The notes beneath the pieces are model-generated. The model was not told where the DNA came from and made no database searches. It worked only from the letters and a program-made list of their open reading frames with translations. The position numbers and the translations under genes were made by a program. Shown here in pieces: positions 1 to 6,351 of a DNA stretch of 9,208 nt; position 1 is the first letter of the stretch, and every line of letters starts with the position of its first letter. This DNA is from Chloroflexia bacterium (GTDB taxonomy: Bacteria > Chloroflexota > Chloroflexia > Thermomicrobiales > UBA6265): positions 1 through 9,208 of the forward strand of contig JACCYX010000135.1 in assembly GCA_013696265.1 (NCBI GenBank), given 5' to 3'.

Positions 1-46
1 TGTTCATCGCCAGTACCACATCGGCACCGTTACGATCCTTCTCCAT
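1..46 (-). CDS. Possible start of a downstream gene, cut by the left edge
   Basis: An ATG at 46-44 on the minus strand opens a frame reading MEKDRNGADVVLAMN up to the window edge, with no stop. It begins 17 bases inside the end of the exonuclease/GIY-YIG gene (stop 32-30), an overlap compatible with a co-transcribed next gene. The short stretch has protein-like hydrophobic/small residue composition, but 15 residues are too few to assign a family. There is no strong Shine-Dalgarno sequence just upstream. It could equally be a chance open frame. Confidence 0.27.
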   Translation of the reverse strand, partial: MEKDRNGADVVLAMN

Positions 47-2240
47 CCACGACAGGCGGTTCGATCTCGTCCTCGGCCGCCAAATCCTCCCGCATCACCG
101 ACTCCAGCGCCTCGTCGGTCAGGGCCAGCACCTTGAGCGCCAGGCTCACCAGGTAGCCACGGTCGGTCGAGCGATCGAGATCGAGCGGCAGGATCGACGG
201 GTGCCCGGGGTTCCGAAACAGCCACCGGTTGACGATGCTCGCCTCGTCTGCCCGGTACTGGTCGACCGGCTCCTGAGTCGACGACTGGTACCGCAGCATG
301 ATCTGCAGCAACCGGTCGGAGAGATCGTTGACACGTGCGCCATCGACAACCGTCACCTCGTCGCTCGCGGCGCCGCCTGGCATCACGGTCATCAACTGGT
401 CCTCGACGGGAGAGTCATCCCCCGCCACCGGGTAGCCGTCGATTTCGATTTCCGGGATCCTGGCCACGCGCATCTGGGCCCAGATTTGCCCCTTGAGGAT
501 GACCATCACCTCGCGAGATGCCGGATCGGCTGACGCTTGCACCAGCAACAGGTTGTGCGATTGCTCAGCCATGCGCAAGCGATCCTGCTCTTCAATAAGG
601 GACAGCGCGGCGCGCAAGTCCTTGCGCAGCTTGTCCGCGCGTTCGAAATCGAGGCGCTGGGCCGCCTCCTCGAGGCCCGTCCACAAGCGGGCCCGCAAGC
701 CATCGTCACGCCCGTCCAGGAAGTCGAGGACCTCTTCGACCCGTCCCTGGTACTCGTCGCGCACGGTCCGGCCGACGCACGGTCCGAGACACTGACCGAG
801 GTCGAGTCTCAGGCACGGGTTGCCGTAGCTCCGGGCCGTCTTGAAAGAGCGGGTGCAGGTCCGCAGCGGCACGGCGCTGTTGATGACGTCCACCGTCCTC
901 CTGGCCCCGCTACTGCTACGGTACGGTCCATAGTAACGGGCGCCGTCGTCTTTCCGCTGCTTGGCGAGCGAAACACGGGGCCAGGGGTTGGAAATGTCGA
1001 TCCGAATGTAGGGGTAATGCTCGAACGACCGCATCGCCGTATTGTAGCGAGGCTGGTAACGGTGAATGAGCTGGGATTCGAGCACGAGCGCCTGGAGCTC
1101 GGTGCCGACCACCTCGGTTTCGACCCGCGCCATCGACTCAATCAGGCCGTCCATCTTCCGCGTGTACCCGAGCGGTTGAGAATAATAGGAAGCCAGCCGG
1201 TCGCGCAGGTTCTTGGCCTTTCCGACGTAAATGATCTCGTCCTGGGCACTCCGCATGATGTAGACGCCCGGCTTGCGCGGAATGTTGGCCAGCCAGGATC
1301 GGTCCATCAGCGAGCGGGCGCGGCCCACGTCGTCGCGGGGCCGATGCCGGGCGGGCGCGGCCGCCGCCTTGAGATCGTCGATCGAGGTCACGCCGGTGCG
1401 GGCCGCGATGTCGACCAGGCGGAGCGCGGCCTCGGCCGTGAGATGCGCGTCGCGGCCGGCGCGATGGATGTCGCGCGGTTGCAACCCGAGTTTCGACGCG
1501 ACGCGGTCGAGGCTCGGCTTTTTGAGGTTGTTGAGGTAGCGGACCGCGAGCGTCAGGGTATCCAGCCGTTCGTTGACCAGCGGCTCGTGCCCCGCCCGCT
1601 TGAGTTCGGCGTTCACGAACGAGATGTCGAACCGGACGTTGTGCCCGATCAGCAGGGCATCGCCGATGAACTCGACGACCTTGTCCGCTACGTCGGCAAA
1701 GACGGGCGCGAATTCGACATCCTCATTCCGGATGCCGGTCAAGGTCGAAATGAAGGCCGGTATCTCGCGCCCTGGATTCAGGAGCGATTCGTACCGCTCC
1801 TCAAGCTGACCGCTACGGTAGCGGTGGAGCGCGATCTCGATTACCCGCTGATTAACCGGACGAAGCCCGGTGGTTTCGACATCGATCGCGACGAACTCAT
1901 CGAGGATCGTCGCCCCGGTGCCCGTCGATTCCCGGATCAGCGACCAATGCTCGTCGACGAGCGTTACCGTCTCCGTTTCATCGGCGAGCACCCCGCGCAA
2001 GAGCGGCCTCCAGATCGCCGGGGAGCCGCTGTTACCGAAAACATGACGAACCAGCCGGTCCTCATGAACCGAACCGCCGTTCGCCCGCACGAAGTCAAGG
2101 GCACGCTCGCACAGCGCACTGTATCGCTGCTCGTCGATGGGTGCTTGAACGGGCTCTGAGGCGGTTTTGCCAGGCATACGGGAACCCCGTGAGGCGGAAC
2201 GGCTATCGGGCGGAAGGGCGAATTCGGTCGCATGATACAC
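30..2240 (-). CDS. DEDDh exonuclease / GIY-YIG nuclease fusion (DnaQ-UvrC-like, Cho-like)
   Basis: A predicted cytoplasmic DNA repair nuclease of 736 residues from the GTG at 2240. Residues about 35-105 look like a small winged-helix-type region. A DnaQ-like 3'-5' exonuclease follows (about 115-280): ExoI FVAIDVETTGL (D120, E122), ExoII GHNVRFD (D205), ExoIII HRAGRD (H259, D264). A GIY-YIG domain lies at about 320-400, with PGVY (Y327), IYVGKAKNLRDR (Y338, G340, R346) and E388. A UvrC-type Cys-rich block follows (C462, C476, C484, C488), whose last two spacings match those of the E. coli UvrC cysteines reported to bind an iron-sulfur cluster. A UVR-like UvrB-contact helix pair lies at about 516-552. 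The C-terminal 175 residues show no RNase H-like UvrC endonuclease signature (no DSH motif) and no helix-hairpin-helix pair. Incision would therefore be on one side only, as in Cho. Family members occur in Actinobacteria and Chloroflexota. The start is uncertain: an ATG at 2177 (715 residues) is equally plausible and neither has a good Shine-Dalgarno sequence. It is divergent from ligA. Confidence 0.93.
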   Translation of the reverse strand: MYHATEFALPPDSRSASRGSRMPGKTASEPVQAPIDEQRYSALCERALDFVRANGGSVHEDRLVRHVFGNSGSPAIWRPLLRGVLADETETVTLVDEHWSLIRESTGTGATILDEFVAIDVETTGLRPVNQRVIEIALHRYRSGQLEERYESLLNPGREIPAFISTLTGIRNEDVEFAPVFADVADKVVEFIGDALLIGHNVRFDISFVNAELKRAGHEPLVNERLDTLTLAVRYLNNLKKPSLDRVASKLGLQPRDIHRAGRDAHLTAEAALRLVDIAARTGVTSIDDLKAAAAPARHRPRDDVGRARSLMDRSWLANIPRKPGVYIMRSAQDEIIYVGKAKNLRDRLASYYSQPLGYTRKMDGLIESMARVETEVVGTELQALVLESQLIHRYQPRYNTAMRSFEHYPYIRIDISNPWPRVSLAKQRKDDGARYYGPYRSSSGARRTVDVINSAVPLRTCTRSFKTARSYGNPCLRLDLGQCLGPCVGRTVRDEYQGRVEEVLDFLDGRDDGLRARLWTGLEEAAQRLDFERADKLRKDLRAALSLIEEQDRLRMAEQSHNLLLVQASADPASREVMVILKGQIWAQMRVARIPEIEIDGYPVAGDDSPVEDQLMTVMPGGAASDEVTVVDGARVNDLSDRLLQIMLRYQSSTQEPVDQYRADEASIVNRWLFRNPGHPSILPLDLDRSTDRGYLVSLALKVLALTDEALESVMREDLAAEDEIEPPVVDGEGS

Positions 2241-2247
2241 TCGATTC

Positions 2248-2261
2248 GGTGTACGAACACC
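2248..2261. repeat. Short palindrome next to the nuclease gene start
   Basis: GGTGT and ACACC form a 5-base perfect inverted repeat around a 4-base centre (ACGA). It ends 8 bases upstream of the GTG start at 2240 on the minus strand. Its place suits an operator or a leader hairpin, but no known binding site is matched. Confidence 0.4.
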
Positions 2262-2299
2262 CTCTTACGACTCGCCTATGATATACCACAGTCGTACAT

Positions 2300-2317
2300 G
2301 CGTTCGCATTCGAACGC
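2300..2317. repeat. 7-bp perfect palindrome with 4-base loop in the divergent promoter region
   Basis: GCGTTCG and CGAACGC flank CATT, giving an 18-base perfect inverted repeat 60 bases upstream of the nuclease GTG. It could be an operator shared by the divergent repair genes or a small hairpin. The half-sites resemble LexA half-sites of Gram-positive bacteria but in the everted order (GTTCG-N4-CGAAC and not CGAAC-N4-GTTCG), so it is not called an SOS box. Confidence 0.5.
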
Positions 2318-2354
2318 CCGGCCTGGACTGCCCGACACTCGACCCTGCCGTGAA

Positions 2355-2368
2355 ACCGTCACCTTGAG
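2355..2368 (+). repeat. Partial copy of the CTGAGCG repeat (left part only)
   Basis: This 14-base stretch (ACCGTCACCTTGAG) matches 2412-2425, the left end of the full repeat, with one difference, but the remaining hairpin sequence is absent. It is probably a decayed or truncated repeat copy. Confidence 0.45.
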
Positions 2369-2410
2369 TCGTCTGTCCAACCTGATGTGTCCAGTGGATG
2401 TCCGCGTCCC

Positions 2411-2454
2411 CACCGTCACCCTGAGCGTCAGCGAAGGGTCCCCGCGCGAAGCGC
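2411..2454 (+). repeat. 44-base two-hairpin dispersed repeat, copy 1
   Basis: The unit begins CACCGTCA and contains two hairpins. Hairpin 1 is ACCCT (2418-2422) pairing with AGGGT (2435-2439) across a 12-base loop with the AGCGTCAGCG core. Hairpin 2 is GCGC-GAA-GCGC (2444-2454). An inverted copy lies at 2510-2553 with 37 of 44 positions identical. Repeats with a CTGAGCG/CAGCGAAG core are common between genes in Chloroflexota and some other phyla. Their function is not established. Confidence 0.8.
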
Positions 2455-2455
2455 A

Positions 2456-2470
2456 TCCGCCGCAGGCGGA
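2456..2470. repeat. 6-bp hairpin directly after repeat copy 1
   Basis: TCCGCC and GGCGGA pair around GCA. It starts one base beyond the 44-base unit. The inverted copy does not carry it, so it is not part of the shared core. Confidence 0.5.
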
Positions 2471-2509
2471 CTGATGGTCCCCGGTATCAGGCGCCGGCTG
2501 CGCCGTCGA

Positions 2510-2553
2510 GTGCTTCGCACGGGGATGCTTCGCTGGCGCTCAGCATGACGGTG
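2510..2553 (-). repeat. 44-base two-hairpin dispersed repeat, copy 2 (inverted)
   Basis: Read on the minus strand from 2553, this copy begins CACCGTCA like copy 1. Hairpin 1 is ATGCT pairing with AGCAT and hairpin 2 is GTGC-GAA-GCAC. Seven bases differ from copy 1. Six of them form three compensatory base-pair changes in the stems and one is in the loop, so pairing has been kept while sequence changed. Confidence 0.8.
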
Positions 2554-2594
2554 GGTGGGAATGCGGAATGAGACACGTCGATCTGGACGGACCA

Positions 2595-2610
2595 CTGAGC
2601 GCAGCGAAGG
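2595..2610 (+). repeat. Third CTGAGCG..CAGCGAAG repeat core
   Basis: CTGAGCGCAGCGAAGG shares the core of the two full repeats but lacks the T/C between the two halves. Flanking bases ATGACGG read as the inverted CCGTCAT end of the family, so this is a shorter, near-palindromic variant. No good outer stem forms. Confidence 0.6.
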
Positions 2611-2692
2611 ATGACGGGGCGGTTGTCGCGAGGCATTACGGCTGACGGTCATTTGGGAACGTCTCGGCCAACTCTCAACATGCCCACGCAGC

Positions 2693-2697
2693 AGGAG
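2693..2697 (+). promoter_or_regulatory. Ribosome binding site of ligA
   Basis: AGGAG lies 11 bases upstream of the ATG at 2709. The spacing is slightly long, but this is the only Shine-Dalgarno candidate and the ATG gives the standard LigA N-terminus. Confidence 0.6.
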
Positions 2698-2708
2698 ACT
2701 TAAAGTAG

Positions 2709-4802
2709 ATGGATCAGACCGACCTGCAACGGCACGTCGACGAGTTTCGTCTGCAACTGGACCAGTTTGCCTACGAATACTTTGTGCTCGACCAGCCAAC
2801 GGCCACTGACGCCGAATACGATGCCCTGATGAACGAGCTCAGGCGAATCGAAGCCGAGCATCCAGAACTCGTGACCGCCGAGTCGCCAACCCAGCGGGTC
2901 GGGGCGCATACCGCGTCCGAGTTCGGCGCGATCGTCCACCCCCGCCCATTGCTCTCCCTCAGCAATGTCTACAACGAAGAGGAGTTGGCGGCCTGGGCCC
3001 AGCGCGCGCTGCGCTTCGCCGGCGCCAGCGATCTGACCTACGTGACCGAACCGAAAACCGACGGGGTCGCCGTGGCGCTCACCTATGTGGATGGCGTTCT
3101 GGACCACGCCGCGACCCGCGGCAACGGGTTCGTCGGCGACGACATCACCCCCAACGTCCGCGCCATCCGAGCGATCCCGGTCCGACTGCGCAAGCCGTCG
3201 CGTCTCGCCATGCCGGCGACGATCGAGATTCGCGGCGAGATTTACATGCGCAAATCCGATTTCGACGAGCTCAACAGCCGGATAGCGGATGCTGGTGGCA
3301 AGCTGTTCATGAATCCGCGAAACGCCGCTGCCGGGTCGATTCGCCAGAAGGATCCCGGCATAACCGCCCAGCGGCCGCTGCGCCTCTTCGCCTACCAGAT
3401 CGGCTGCGCGACCGGCATAACGCTCCCACCGACCCATTTCGAGTGCCTCGAACTCATGCGGGAGTTGGGATTCACCACCTCGCTCGACGCCGAACGCCAC
3501 GACACAGTCGGTTCAGTCTGGGAGACCTGCCAGGAGTGGCTGGCCCGACGCGCCGAACTGGATTTCGAGATCGACGGCACGGTGGTCAAGGTCGACAGCC
3601 TGCACCAGCAAGAGGAAATCGGCTACGTCGCCCGTGACCCGCGGTGGGCCACGGCCTACAAGTTCCCGGCCATCCAGCAGACGACGAAAGTGCTCGACAT
3701 CGTCATCAACGTCGGGCGCACCGGCACCCTGAATCCGCTGGCCATGCTCGAACCCGTCAACATCGGCGGGGTCACGGTCGGCCGGGCGACCCTGCACAAC
3801 GAAGACGAGATCGCCCGCAAGGACATTCGGATTGGCGACACCGTCGTCGTCCAGCGGGCTGGCGATGTCATTCCCCAGGTCGTCAAGGTGATCGAAGAAC
3901 GTCGCACCGGCATCGAAGTTCCCTACCAGATGCCGGACACGTGTCCGTCTTGCGGGACGCCGGTTCACCGCGAGCCGGGAGTCGCGAAACGCTACTGCAC
4001 CAACGCCTCGTGCCCGGCCCAACTGAAGGAGCGAATCCACCACTTCATCAGCCGGGCGGCGATGGACATCGACGGGCTGGGGCCGAACCTCGCCGACCGC
4101 TTCGTCGACCTCGGCTGGATTTCGGATGCCGGCGACATCTACCGGCTCGACTGGACCGAGGTAGCGCAACTCGAAGGACTCGGCGAGAAGAGCGCCGAGA
4201 ACCTGCGGGAGTCGGTGGAGAAGAGCAAGCGGCAGCCGCTGTGGCGGGTGATCCACGGGCTGGGCATCCGGCACGTCGGCGATCGCACCGCCAACCTCGT
4301 CGCCGACCGGTTCGGGTCGATGCGGGCGCTGCTCGACGCAACCACCGAGGAGATCGCCGAGATTCCCGGCATCGGCGATGTCGTCGCCACCGGCATCCAC
4401 GATTTCACGGTCGAGCAGGTCAACCGCGACCTCGTGGCCAAACTTGAAGCGGTCGGCGTTCGCTCCCAGGATGACTCCTCAGCCGAGACCCGGCAGCGTC
4501 CGCTGGCCGGACTCACGCTCGTCCTCACCGGACGCCTCGACACGCTCACCCGCCCTGAAGCCGAGGCGACGCTGCGCAAGCTGGGCGCCAACGTGACAGG
4601 TTCCGTCTCGAAGAAGACGAGCGCCGTGATCGCCGGGGCCGACGCCGGGAGCAAGGCGGCGAAAGCCGAGCAACTCGGGGTGCCCCTGCTCAATGAAACA
4701 GATCTGACCACCCTGCTCGAAGGCGAGATTCCGGCCGCGCTCGCCAGCCCCATCGCAGAGACGGTGGACGAGCCGGCACTCGAAGAGGAGCCGGTCGCGT
4801 GA
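2709..4802 (+). CDS. ligA: NAD-dependent DNA ligase LigA
   Basis: This enzyme seals single-strand nicks in duplex DNA using NAD+, in replication and excision repair. It is 697 residues long, close to the usual 650-700. Domains in order: N-terminal Ia region with YxxD-type NMN contacts (about 1-70), adenylation domain with catalytic lysine K116 in EPKTDGVA, motif EIRGEIYM (173-180), LDFEIDGTVVKV (284-295) and RWATAYKFP (312-320), then an OB fold (about 321-403). A four-cysteine zinc finger (C412, C415, C430, C435) and helix-hairpin-helix repeats (about 445-583) follow, with a C-terminal BRCT domain (about 598-672). An acidic 25-residue tail follows the BRCT. All catalytic parts are present, so it should be active. 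Its stop overlaps the start of the next gene by 4 bases (GTGA). Confidence 0.98.
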   Translation: MDQTDLQRHVDEFRLQLDQFAYEYFVLDQPTATDAEYDALMNELRRIEAEHPELVTAESPTQRVGAHTASEFGAIVHPRPLLSLSNVYNEEELAAWAQRALRFAGASDLTYVTEPKTDGVAVALTYVDGVLDHAATRGNGFVGDDITPNVRAIRAIPVRLRKPSRLAMPATIEIRGEIYMRKSDFDELNSRIADAGGKLFMNPRNAAAGSIRQKDPGITAQRPLRLFAYQIGCATGITLPPTHFECLELMRELGFTTSLDAERHDTVGSVWETCQEWLARRAELDFEIDGTVVKVDSLHQQEEIGYVARDPRWATAYKFPAIQQTTKVLDIVINVGRTGTLNPLAMLEPVNIGGVTVGRATLHNEDEIARKDIRIGDTVVVQRAGDVIPQVVKVIEERRTGIEVPYQMPDTCPSCGTPVHREPGVAKRYCTNASCPAQLKERIHHFISRAAMDIDGLGPNLADRFVDLGWISDAGDIYRLDWTEVAQLEGLGEKSAENLRESVEKSKRQPLWRVIHGLGIRHVGDRTANLVADRFGSMRALLDATTEEIAEIPGIGDVVATGIHDFTVEQVNRDLVAKLEAVGVRSQDDSSAETRQRPLAGLTLVLTGRLDTLTRPEAEATLRKLGANVTGSVSKKTSAVIAGADAGSKAAKAEQLGVPLLNETDLTTLLEGEIPAALASPIAETVDEPALEEEPVA
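4784..4790 (+). promoter_or_regulatory. Ribosome binding site of the phosphotransferase gene, inside ligA
   Basis: AGAGGAG lies inside the last codons of ligA, 8 bases before the GTG at 4799. It decides the start of the kinase gene and argues for translation coupled to ligA. Confidence 0.75.
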
Positions 4803-5776
4803 GTGACGAAGCACTTCCAACCTCACTTGCCGAAGGAGTCGGCATCGAAGCGGCCAGGGCGTTCCTCGCGGACCGGTTTGGTGGAGATGCCTCGAACATC
4901 GAAGCGTTGCGGCCCGGCGGCTGGTCGAGCGCCTATGGCTTCATGCGCGACCATGCAGGTTATGTCATCCGGTTCAGCGCCCACATCGACGATTTCCAGC
5001 GCGACCGGCTGGCGCGCCGCTACGTCACGCCCGGACTGCCGATCCCGGTGGTAACCGAGATCGGCGATGCCTTCAGCAACTCATACGCCATTTCGGAACG
5101 GGTGCCTGGAACCCCGATCGACGATGTGAACAGCCGCCAGATGCGAGAGCTGCTGCCGTCGCTGTTCGCCGCTCTCGATGCCATGCGTCTCGCCGATGTT
5201 TCGGGAACCAGCGGCTACGGAAGCTGGGGAGCTGACACCAAAGCCCACTTCCCGAGTTGGGAGGCGGCGTTGGTGTCAGTCGCCGAGGATCCCCCAGGGT
5301 CGCGTGGCGGTGGCTGGCGAAGCCGCCTGGAGCGCTCAACCGTCGGCGCCACGATGTTCGACGAGGCGTACGCCACGCTCGTCGCACTCGCGCACTCCGC
5401 GCCGACGGACCGGCACCTGATCCACAGCGACCTGATGAACTACAACGTGCTGGTTTCCGGCCCGAATTTCACGGGAGTCATCGACTGGGGATGCGCGATG
5501 TACGGCGACTTCCTCTATGACCTCGCGTGGCTCGTCTTCTGGTGGCCGTGGCGACCGGCCTGGAAAGACATCGACATTCTGGCCGAGGCGAAGCGCCACT
5601 ACGCCGGCATCAGGCTCGACCTCCCGCACTTCGAGGAACGGCTGCGGCTCTGCCTGCTCCACATTGGGCTCTCGAACCTCGCCTACGTCGCGTTCATCGG
5701 TCGCTGGGACCAGGCGCAAGAGGTTTCGGAGCGGACGCTGACCTTCTCGCGTGGAGTGGCTCCGGGCAGCCTTTGA
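4799..5776 (+). CDS. Aminoglycoside phosphotransferase (APH)-family kinase, hygromycin-kinase-like
   Basis: A 325-residue ATP-dependent small-molecule kinase of the protein-kinase-like APH superfamily. The catalytic loop HSDLMNYN gives H209, D211 (catalytic base) and N216 (metal). The metal-binding aspartate is D229 in GVIDWG. The segment after it (MYGDFLYDLAWLVFWWPW) and the GTSGYGSWG region near 136-144 resemble hygromycin B phosphotransferases. The N-lobe GGWSSAYGF and GYVIRF have an arginine (R58) where many kinases have the ATP-binding lysine. The true substrate cannot be read from sequence: it may be an antibiotic, a sugar or another metabolite. The GTG start overlaps the ligA stop by 4 bases and is served by a strong ribosome binding site, so the two genes should be one transcript. 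No transfer signature or mobile element adjoins it, which suggests a resident gene. Confidence 0.9.
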   Translation: MSDEALPTSLAEGVGIEAARAFLADRFGGDASNIEALRPGGWSSAYGFMRDHAGYVIRFSAHIDDFQRDRLARRYVTPGLPIPVVTEIGDAFSNSYAISERVPGTPIDDVNSRQMRELLPSLFAALDAMRLADVSGTSGYGSWGADTKAHFPSWEAALVSVAEDPPGSRGGGWRSRLERSTVGATMFDEAYATLVALAHSAPTDRHLIHSDLMNYNVLVSGPNFTGVIDWGCAMYGDFLYDLAWLVFWWPWRPAWKDIDILAEAKRHYAGIRLDLPHFEERLRLCLLHIGLSNLAYVAFIGRWDQAQEVSERTLTFSRGVAPGSL

Positions 5777-5830
5777 CGGTGCCTTGCGCCAGGGGGAATT
5801 CAGGTCATTAGATGGAAAATCACTGATAGC

Positions 5831-5877
5831 GGTCGAGTTCATGTCGACCCTGATCTCGGGCGAAGACGAGCTTCGCC
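5831..5877 (+). terminator. Tandem hairpins downstream of the ligA-kinase unit, possible terminator
   Basis: Two perfect hairpins sit 54-101 bases after the kinase stop. The first is GGTCGA / TCGACC with a 7-base loop (5831-5849). The second is GGCGAAG / CTTCGCC with a 5-base loop (5859-5877). Neither is followed by a T run, so a classical intrinsic terminator is not shown. They may slow polymerase or protect the 3' end. Confidence 0.35.
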
Positions 5878-6036
5878 AATACCAGGTTTGCCTACACTCC
5901 GTATCCGCACGCCGGCATCAGGATCCACCATAGAACATCAGCACGTTTCTTGATGACTCATGTTTGACTGAACGTACAGTACTGGCGAAACCGATTCCAT
6001 GCTACGCTACGAACGTACCCAAGGTCGATCGGGACC

Positions 6037-6051
6037 GGCGCGAGTCGCGCC
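6037..6051 (+). repeat. Strong GC hairpin in the leader of the small-protein gene
   Basis: GGCGCG and CGCGCC pair across AGT, giving six G-C pairs with a 3-base loop. It ends 21 bases before the ribosome binding site at 6073, so it probably lies in the mRNA leader and could affect stability or translation. Confidence 0.5.
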
Positions 6052-6072
6052 AAATCCGGCACCATAACGATC

Positions 6073-6078
6073 AAGGAG
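6073..6078 (+). promoter_or_regulatory. Ribosome binding site of the small-protein gene
   Basis: AAGGAG with a 5-base spacer to the ATG at 6084. This strong site selects that ATG over an in-frame upstream start near 5964. Confidence 0.75.
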
Positions 6079-6083
6079 CGTCG

Positions 6084-6302
6084 ATGAGCGGTTTCAGTTC
6101 ACCATCGCGGGACGAATCACCGGCCCAAACCGTTCGGACCATCGGACGCCTCGCCCAAATCCTCATCGAACTCCGCGACGAATACGCCGAACGACCCCGC
6201 GAAGACACCATGTCCCAGATCGAACAGCGGCTTGACGAGCTGGTCCTGCTGCGCGATGAACTGAAATCCAAACTGGAACACGAGCGCGAGCACCAGCCCT
6301 GA
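6084..6302 (+). CDS. Small charged coiled-coil protein, function unknown
   Basis: A 72-residue protein I do not recognise. After a Ser/Pro-rich N-terminal tail (1-15) it is almost all predicted helix: TVRTIGRLAQILIELRDEY (16-34), a short break with a proline (ERPRED), then IEQRLDELVLLRDELKSKLE (46-65) with leucines in heptad-like spacing. This would make an antiparallel helical hairpin or a dimeric coiled coil. There is no signal peptide, membrane segment, cysteine or catalytic motif, so it is probably a cytoplasmic binding or scaffold protein. Third codon positions are GC-rich and the ribosome binding site is strong, both supporting a real gene. It stands alone, 307 bases after the kinase gene and convergent with the pyr operon. 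Confidence 0.7.
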   Translation: MSGFSSPSRDESPAQTVRTIGRLAQILIELRDEYAERPREDTMSQIEQRLDELVLLRDELKSKLEHEREHQP

Positions 6303-6351
6303 TACGGGATCCGGGCGAAATCTCCAAGAACGGGTCGTGACAAAGGTTCGT

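Larger units (their letters stand above)
2241..2708. other. Divergent intergenic region, non-coding and repeat-rich
   Basis: These 468 bases separate the starts of the minus-strand nuclease gene and plus-strand ligA. I see no convincing gene. The stretch near the nuclease start holds two small palindromes (2248-2261, 2300-2317), and the middle holds inverted hairpin repeats (2411-2454 and 2510-2553) with a third related core (2595-2610). Short open frames here run through the repeats and have no ribosome binding sites. Promoters for both genes should lie in this gap, but no clear -35/-10 pair could be picked out. Confidence 0.8.
5777..6083. other. Intergenic gap between the kinase gene and the small-protein gene
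   Basis: These 307 bases hold no convincing gene. They contain tandem hairpins soon after the kinase stop (5831-5849, 5859-5877) that may end the ligA transcript, and a GC-rich hairpin (6037-6051) in the leader of the next gene. The A/T-richer stretch around 5940-5990 includes a TTGACT (near 5965) that could be a -35 box, but no matching -10 was found. Confidence 0.6.

Noticed and set aside
537..2159. 540-codon open frame on the plus strand opposite the nuclease gene
   Set aside because: It is fully antisense to a gene with clear catalytic motifs. Its translation has no recognisable motif and an Arg/Val/Asp-rich composition typical of high-GC shadow frames.
2300..2317. LexA (SOS) box in the divergent repair promoter
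   Set aside because: The half-sites are in the opposite order to the Gram-positive/actinobacterial LexA consensus, so the known site is not matched.
2355..2610. CRISPR array
   Set aside because: The repeat copies are inverted, unevenly spaced and few, there are no spacers of uniform length, and no cas genes are present.
3513..4400. Long minus-strand and plus-strand frame-shifted open frames inside ligA
   Set aside because: LigA has every expected domain and motif in its own frame. The other frames are high-GC shadows.
5751..5933. 60-codon plus-strand open frame after the kinase gene
   Set aside because: It overlaps the kinase end, has no ribosome binding site, passes through two hairpins and shows no motif.
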